Below, in pieces: positions 24,023 to 28,196 of a stretch of DNA of 28,196 bases (positions within the stretch are counted from its first letter, which is position 1; each line of letters opens with the position of its first letter). Made by a program: the position numbers and the translations under genes. The DNA lies in contig JANPGC010000093.1 in NCBI GenBank assembly GCA_031423755.1, positions 1-28,196 on the forward strand, in the 5' to 3' direction. The notes beneath the pieces are model-generated. The model was not told the DNA's origin. It saw only the letters and a program-made list of their open reading frames with translations, and made no database searches. The DNA is from JANMEX01 sp031423755. Lineage in GTDB: Bacteria; Pseudomonadota; Alphaproteobacteria; Rhizobiales; Rhizobiaceae.

Positions 24023-24865
24023 ATGGCCGCAAGCCTGAAGCCCAAATTTGCCCTTAACCACATGACGGCGCCCCGCCTCGACTGCCGCAGCTTTCTTGAT
24101 CTGGCGGCTTCGCTTGGCTGTCTCGGTGTTGAACTGCGCAATGACCTTGCAGACAAGAAGCTTTCCAGCGCCGCGTTCTTTGACGGCGAGTTGCCCGCTG
24201 CCATTGGAGACTATGCGCGGGCCAAGGGCTTGCGCTTGCTGGGACTTTCGGAGGCTTACGGGTTCAATTCGTGGAGCAATGCGATGCGTGCCAAGGTGCA
24301 GCTTCTCATTGATCAGGCGGTGGAGAGCGGCGCTGAATCCATCAGCCTCATTCCGCGCAATGATGCGCCAAAATGGAGCGATTCTGAGCGTTTGGCTGCG
24401 TTGCGCGAGGCTTTGGGCGAGATATTACCGATGCTGGAGAAGGCGGACATGGTTGCGCTGGTGGAGCCACTTGGCTTCACCACATCATCTTTGCGCAGCA
24501 AGACAGAGGCGGTAGAGGCCATCGACGCGGTTGGCGGCGTCGGGCGGTTCAAGCTGGTGCATGACACGTTTCACCATCATCTGGCTGGCGGTGGGGCAGT
24601 GTTTCCGGAGCATACCGGCATTGTGCACATTTCGGGCGTCGTTGACCCGGCGCTGATACCGGAAGAAATGCAGGACAGCCACCGCATTCTTGTCGACGCG
24701 CGCGACCGGCTGGGGAATGTCGCGCAGATACGCGAATTGATGCTGGCCGGATACGACGGCGCGTTCTCATATGAGCCATTCTCGCCGGAAGTTCACGCCA
24801 TGGCGGACCCTGCAAAGGCCATCGGCGAGAGCTTTGAATTTATCAGGAAGAGCTTGGCCGCCTGA
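24023..24865 (+). CDS. TIM-barrel sugar isomerase/epimerase, IolI-like (AP-endonuclease 2 family)
   Basis: A 280 aa xylose-isomerase-like TIM barrel. Four residues match the metal site of Bacillus IolI (2-keto-myo-inositol isomerase) in order and context: E148 (V-E-P-L-G), D181 (V-H-D-T-F-H-H), H202 (V-H-I-S-G) and E251 (Y-E-P-F). Expected role: isomerisation of an inosose or related keto-cyclitol in the cytosol. The rhizopine protein MocC also belongs to this fold. AAGGAA lies 6 nt before ATG 24023; upstream in-frame codons are in the regulatory gap. It stands alone between the LacI-type regulator and the importer and probably shares their control. Confidence 0.87.
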   Translation: MAASLKPKFALNHMTAPRLDCRSFLDLAASLGCLGVELRNDLADKKLSSAAFFDGELPAAIGDYARAKGLRLLGLSEAYGFNSWSNAMRAKVQLLIDQAVESGAESISLIPRNDAPKWSDSERLAALREALGEILPMLEKADMVALVEPLGFTTSSLRSKTEAVEAIDAVGGVGRFKLVHDTFHHHLAGGGAVFPEHTGIVHISGVVDPALIPEEMQDSHRILVDARDRLGNVAQIRELMLAGYDGAFSYEPFSPEVHAMADPAKAIGESFEFIRKSLAA

Positions 24866-24891
24866 ACCAAAATTGATTGTTCCGTTTTCAG

Positions 24892-24924
24892 ATTTCCATT
24901 GACGGGATTTCATAAAAATGGAAT
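24892..24924. promoter_or_regulatory. Inverted ATTTCCATT/AAATGGAAT motif pair upstream of the binding-protein gene
   Basis: ATTTCCATT (24892-24900) and AAATGGAAT (24916-24924) form an inverted pair with seven perfectly matching bases (TTCCATT/AATGGAA). A third related copy, AATTTCCAAATG, follows at 24936-24947 and a fourth, ATTTCCATT, at 24982-24990. A TTGACG at 24899-24904 between the arms could be a -35 element. The repetition in a promoter region, and its recurrence before the isomerase gene, suggests operator sites. Confidence 0.45.
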
Positions 24925-24979
24925 GAGTATTCTAGAATTTCCAAATGCGACATTTTTGTTCTAATTGGGAGACGTGTTT

Positions 24980-25008
24980 GGATTTCCATTCCCCATTGCG
25001 GGAAATCC
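24980..25008. promoter_or_regulatory. Inverted repeat in the leader of the binding-protein gene
   Basis: GGATTTCC (24980-24987) and GGAAATCC (25001-25008) are perfect 8-base inverted arms around a 13-base spacer, ending 47 bp before the start codon. It contains one of the ATTTCCATT motifs, so it may be an operator; in RNA it could fold into a leader hairpin. Confidence 0.4.
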
Positions 25009-25055
25009 GGTTCAATTGTCAGGCGCTGCCGGGCGCCATTCTGTGGAGGAACGAC

Positions 25056-26000
25056 ATGAAAAAGATTCTTTTGGCACTCGCTGCCACAACCATGATGGCC
25101 TCGTCGGCCTATGCCGCTGACAAAATCGGCGTGTCGATGGCCAAGTTCGACGACAACTTCCTGACCGTTCTGCGCAACGGTATTGACGCGCAGTCCAAAG
25201 AGCTGGGCGTTGAAGTGCAGATCGAAGACGCGCAGAACGATGTCGCCAAGCAGCTTGACCAGATCAAGAACTTTGCTGCATCAGGCGTGTCCGCGATCAT
25301 CGTCAACCCGGTTGACACGTCGGCAACTCAAGCCATGTCGGACGCCGCTGCCGCTGCCAAAATCCCGCTGGTTTACGTCAACCGCCAGCCGGTCAACGTC
25401 GACTCGATGCCCGACAATCAGGCTTTTGTGGCCTCGAACGAAGCCGATTCCGGCACGCTCGAGACCAAGGAAGTCTGTCGCCTTCTGAAAGAGGCCGGCA
25501 AGACCGAAGCCAATGTCTATGTGATGATGGGCGAACTGTCGAACCAGGCGGCCGTGATGCGCACCAAGGACATTCATGATGTCATCGGCGGCCCGGATTG
25601 CGGCGTGAAAATCAACATCATCGATGAGCAGACCGCCAACTGGTCGCGCGACGAAGCGCAGAACATGATGACCAACTGGATATCGGCGGGCAAGCCATTC
25701 GACGCCGTGATCGCCAACAATGACGAAATGGCCATCGGCGCGATACAGGCCATGAAGGCTGGCGGCATGGACATGAAGGCCGTGATTGTCGGTGGCGTTG
25801 ACGCGACGCAGGACGCTCTTGCCGCCATGCAGGCTGGCGATCTGGATGCCACCGTGTTCCAGGATGCAGCTGGTCAGGGCGCAGGCGCTCTGAAGGCCGC
25901 GATTGCGTTAGCCAAGGGTGAAGCGGTTGATCAGAAGGTCTATATTCCCTTCCAGCTCGTCACGCCTGCAAACATCGGCGACTTCCTGAAGAAGAACTGA
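25056..26000 (+). CDS. ABC transporter periplasmic binding protein, inositol/rhizopine-binding (MocB/IbpA) type
   Basis: 314 aa. Signal peptide of about 20 residues (M-K-K, hydrophobic core, A-Y-A before A-D-K). The mature protein opens with G-V-S-M-A-K-F-D-D-N-F-L-T and continues with V-N-P-V-D-T, V-Y-V-N-R-Q-P-V-N, V-M-M-G-E-L-S-N-Q-A and V-I-A-N-N-D-E-M-A-I-G-A. As far as I can judge from memory this combination is characteristic of the inositol/rhizopine-binding subgroup of Peripla_BP_4 proteins. It captures the substrate in the periplasm for the permease encoded next. GGAGGA lies 5 nt before the ATG. A strong stem-loop follows the gene, as expected for a binding protein that must be made in excess. 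Confidence 0.9.
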   Translation: MKKILLALAATTMMASSAYAADKIGVSMAKFDDNFLTVLRNGIDAQSKELGVEVQIEDAQNDVAKQLDQIKNFAASGVSAIIVNPVDTSATQAMSDAAAAAKIPLVYVNRQPVNVDSMPDNQAFVASNEADSGTLETKEVCRLLKEAGKTEANVYVMMGELSNQAAVMRTKDIHDVIGGPDCGVKINIIDEQTANWSRDEAQNMMTNWISAGKPFDAVIANNDEMAIGAIQAMKAGGMDMKAVIVGGVDATQDALAAMQAGDLDATVFQDAAGQGAGALKAAIALAKGEAVDQKVYIPFQLVTPANIGDFLKKN

Positions 26001-26019
26001 TCCTCTTTATTTGAGCACT

Positions 26020-26045
26020 GGAGGTGGCGTCTTGGCGCCGCCTCC
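26020..26045 (+). other. Intercistronic stem-loop between binding-protein and permease genes
   Basis: GGAGGTGGCG pairs with CGCCGCCTCC (10 pairs, one G-U) around the loop TCTTGG, 19 bases after the stop codon. No U-run follows, so it is not a classical terminator. In ABC importer operons such hairpins commonly shield the binding-protein message from 3' exonucleases and lower expression of the permease. The rest of the 179 bp gap shows nothing else until the permease ribosome site. Confidence 0.55.
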
Positions 26046-26179
26046 GACCTCACCCGCTTTGTGAGCTGCGTGAATCTATAGACCCGTCTGAATTGGGCTG
26101 GTCTTTGACCGAAAATTCAAGTCATTATCATTGGACACTAGACGCTTGGGGTGCAGTTGCGCCCGAAGGGAGGACGGCA

Positions 26180-27256
26180 GTGGCAAAGAATTCTGAAGGT
26201 GTGGGCGGATTGAAGTATGACGCTGCGAAGCGTTCATGGCCGCCGGAAATGAACGTGTTTTTGGCGCTTGTGCTGATTGTGGTGGCGTTTGAGACGCTTG
26301 GCCGCCTGTTTATCGGCGACAGCTTCCTGTTCAACTCGCGCGCTGATCTCGACACCATTTTTAACGAACAGCGCCTGCAAATCATCATTCTGCAGGTGTC
26401 GATTGTCGGCATCATCGCGCTTGGCGTGACGCAGGTGATTATATCTGGCGGGATCGACCTTTCGTCCGGCTCGATTGTCGGGGCGACGGCGATGATTTCC
26501 ATGTCTTTTGCGCAAGTGGCGATGGTCAATGGCAATCCAAATCCGAAAGCCATTTTTCCTGATCTTGGCTGGCTTGACCTTCCGGTCATCGTCCCGATTG
26601 TCGTCGGCATCGCCTGCGGCGCAGTGGCGGGGTTCGTCAACGGCGCGCTGATTGCCTACACGCGCATTCCGCCCTTCATTGCCACGCTTGGCATGATGGT
26701 GTCGGCGCGCGGCCTTTCAAAATGGTGGTCAAAGGGCAACCCGATTTCATTCCCGACGGACAGTTTCGCCGCCATCGGCAAGGGCATGATGCCGGTGCTG
26801 ATCTTCATTGCGCTCGCCATCCTGTTTCAGCTGATCCTGACCTACACAAAATACGGCAAGCATTGCTACGCGATCGGCTCGAACGAAGAGGCGGCGCGCA
26901 CAGTTGGCATCAAGGTCGAGAACCACAAGATTCTTGTCTACATGATTGCGGGCATTCTGGCGTCCGTTGCAGCCATCGTTCTGTCTTCCAAGAATCTCAC
27001 GGCGCAGGCCGGCATGGGCGTGATGTATGAACTGGACGCCATCGCCATGACGGTCATCGGCGGGACGTCGCTTTCGGGCGGACGCGGATCGATTGTCGGG
27101 ACGGTGCTTGGTGCGCTGATTTTCGGCGTCATCATTTCCGGTTTCACGTTCATGAAGCTCGACGCCTACTATCAGGAAATGGTCAAGGGCGTGATCATCG
27201 TTGGCGCGGTGGTTCTCGATCAATGGCGGCAGCGCCGCGGCGGGACAAGGGGTTAA
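26180..27256 (+). CDS. ABC transporter permease, RbsC/FrcC type (inositol/rhizopine-like importer)
   Basis: A 358 aa multi-spanning inner-membrane permease of the BPD_transp_2 family. Diagnostic stretches are I-S-G-G-I-D-L-S-S-G-S in the first third and V-I-G-G-T-S-L-S-G-G-R-G-S near the C-terminus, plus I-P-P-F-I-A-T-L-G-M-M. A periplasmic insertion between early helices (M-V-N-G-N-P-N-P-K-A-I-F) is longer than in the other permease of this window. GTG 26180 is preferred over upstream ATG codons: GGGAGG lies 6 nt before it and the longer frame has no family character and includes the stem-loop DNA. The ATPase gene begins 4 bp after its stop. Confidence 0.9.
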   Translation: MAKNSEGVGGLKYDAAKRSWPPEMNVFLALVLIVVAFETLGRLFIGDSFLFNSRADLDTIFNEQRLQIIILQVSIVGIIALGVTQVIISGGIDLSSGSIVGATAMISMSFAQVAMVNGNPNPKAIFPDLGWLDLPVIVPIVVGIACGAVAGFVNGALIAYTRIPPFIATLGMMVSARGLSKWWSKGNPISFPTDSFAAIGKGMMPVLIFIALAILFQLILTYTKYGKHCYAIGSNEEAARTVGIKVENHKILVYMIAGILASVAAIVLSSKNLTAQAGMGVMYELDAIAMTVIGGTSLSGGRGSIVGTVLGALIFGVIISGFTFMKLDAYYQEMVKGVIIVGAVVLDQWRQRRGGTRG

Positions 27257-27260
27257 AGAC

Positions 27261-28031
27261 ATGTCAGACATTGTTCTCAAGACCGAAGGCCTGACCAAGC
27301 GCTATGGCGGCGTGCACGCCTTGGAAGGCGCGAACTTTGAGCTTCGCCAAGGCGAGCATGTTGCCATCATGGGCGACAATGGTGCTGGCAAATCGACCTT
27401 TGTGCGCCAGATCACCGGCGTCGAGGTGCCGACTAGCGGCAAGATCATTTTCGATGGCAAGGAAGTGGCCTTCAAGGGGCCGCTGGACGCGCGAGAAGTG
27501 GGCATCGAGGCGGTGTTCCAGACGCTGGCGTTGGCGGATGATCTTGATGTGCCGTCGAACCTGTTTCTGGGGCGCGAGCAGATCAAATTCAACCTCGGAC
27601 CGTTTTCCATTCTGGACTTCAAGGCCATGCGTGAAGCGACTCGCAAGGCGCTGGAACGGACGGCGGTGAAAATCCCCAGCCTGTCGAACACCATCCGCAA
27701 CATGTCGGGCGGCCAGCGGCAGTGTGTTGCCATCGCCCGCACGGCGACTTTTGCCTCCAAGCTGATCATCATGGACGAGCCGACGGCGGCGCTGGGCGTA
27801 CAGGAGACGGCGCAGGTCGAGAACATTGTGCGGACGTTGAAAGCCAACGGCGAGCCGCTGATTTTGATCAGCCACAACATGCGGCAGGTGTTTGATCTGG
27901 TGGACCGCATTGTTGTGTTCCGGCGCGGGCGGATCGTTGCCAATCTGAACAAGGGCGACACGAGCGGCCAGGATGTGGTGGCATATATTACGGGGGCGAA
28001 GACCGCGCCGGAATATGCCGACGCTGCATGA
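27261..28031 (+). CDS. ABC transporter, single-domain ATP-binding protein (FrcA type)
   Basis: 256 aa with one ABC domain: Walker A G-D-N-G-A-G-K-S-T (38-46), Q-loop at Q87, signature M-S-G-G-Q-R-Q (148-154), Walker B L-I-I-M-D-E-P (168-174), switch histidine H205. Unlike RbsA-type proteins, including the one in this window, it is a half-size protein that would act as a homodimer, as in the rhizobial fructose system FrcBCA. AAGGGG precedes the ATG by 8 nt and the gene is nearly contiguous with the permease. It is the last gene seen in the rightward operon; the repeat cluster that follows may mark the operon end. Confidence 0.92.
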   Translation: MSDIVLKTEGLTKRYGGVHALEGANFELRQGEHVAIMGDNGAGKSTFVRQITGVEVPTSGKIIFDGKEVAFKGPLDAREVGIEAVFQTLALADDLDVPSNLFLGREQIKFNLGPFSILDFKAMREATRKALERTAVKIPSLSNTIRNMSGGQRQCVAIARTATFASKLIIMDEPTAALGVQETAQVENIVRTLKANGEPLILISHNMRQVFDLVDRIVVFRRGRIVANLNKGDTSGQDVVAYITGAKTAPEYADAA

Positions 28032-28106
28032 TTGACAGGCTGAGGGACTGAAGGCGGTCAAACATCTGCTTTGTGGGTGTCTTCCCCTCATCTGCCTGTC
28101 GGCATC

Positions 28107-28196
28107 TTCTCCCCGCAGTAGATGCGGGGAGAAAACGGCTCATCAGAAACTTTCTACGATAAGCCGTCTTCTCCCCATTTCTTCAATGGGGAGAAG
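28107..28196. repeat. Chain of three palindromes (rhizobial intergenic element, truncated by the window edge)
   Basis: First hairpin: TTCTCCCCGCA-GTAGA-TGCGGGGAGAA (28107-28133, 11 pairs). Second: ACGGCTCATC with GATAAGCCGT (28135-28167, 9 of 10 pairs). Third: CTTCTCCCCATT-TCTTC-AATGGGGAGAAG (28168-28196, 12 pairs), ending exactly at the window edge. The preceding CCCCTCATCTGCCTG (28084-28098) is also typical of dispersed rhizobial intergenic mosaic elements. The first and third hairpins share CTTCTCCCC, so the unit may itself be built of repeated parts. It could fold into a strong structure at the 3' end of the transporter message. Confidence 0.7.

Noticed and set aside
28107..28196. Repeated palindromes considered as a CRISPR array
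   Set aside because: The units are inverted hairpins of different sequence without equal spacers, and no cas gene is present.

Overview
The window reads as chromosomal (or large-replicon) DNA of an alphaproteobacterium, most likely Rhizobiales (Phyllobacteriaceae/Brucellaceae/Rhizobiaceae type). The grounds are the moderately high GC with GC-rich third codon positions, the NtrC/sigma-54 control of nitrate assimilation, the rhizobial-style sugar ABC systems, genes resembling rhizobial rhizopine (moc) catabolism, and palindromic intergenic elements of the kind common in rhizobia. The genus cannot be fixed from the sequence alone. No rRNA, tRNA, CRISPR array or intact insertion sequence was seen.

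Region 1 (1-6787, + strand) is an assimilatory nitrate/nitrite operon: nirB, nirD, nasA and a siroheme synthase, translationally coupled by short overlaps. An NtrC-type dyad and a near-consensus -24/-12 promoter lie upstream. The siroheme synthase keeps the dehydrogenase/ferrochelatase half, but its methyltransferase half is degenerate and cut short. A cytosolic six-repeat TolB-like propeller protein follows and overlaps tail-to-tail with the next cluster.

Region 2 (7669-18576) is a carbohydrate-catabolism locus. Leftward from a divergent control region runs an RbsABC-type ABC importer (permease, binding protein, double ATPase) followed by two short-chain dehydrogenases. Rightward run a COG4091-type dehydrogenase with a SAF domain and an FGGY kinase. 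A SorC-family regulator and an L-fucose-isomerase-like protein complete the set. The control region carries a helically phased array of TTTTTGCA-type palindromes. The gene combination does not match a pathway I can name, and this is the best candidate here for an undescribed sugar or polyol route.

Region 3 (18577-20026) is a repeat-rich junction: a ~200 bp element with 40 bp inverted ends, a hypothetical gene that appears to carry an in-frame palindromic element, a REPIN-like nested inverted repeat and a further large stem-loop.

Region 4 (20027-28031) looks like a locus for a methylated or amino inositol (rhizopine-like) compound. Leftward lies a three-component oxygenase resembling MocD/MocE/MocF (desaturase-fold oxygenase, Rieske ferredoxin, ferredoxin reductase). 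Rightward lie a LacI-family regulator, an IolI-like TIM-barrel isomerase and an ABC importer (binding protein resembling inositol/rhizopine-binding proteins, permease, single-domain ATPase). Short repeated motifs in the promoters suggest one local regulon. The window ends in a chain of three palindromes typical of a dispersed rhizobial intergenic element.
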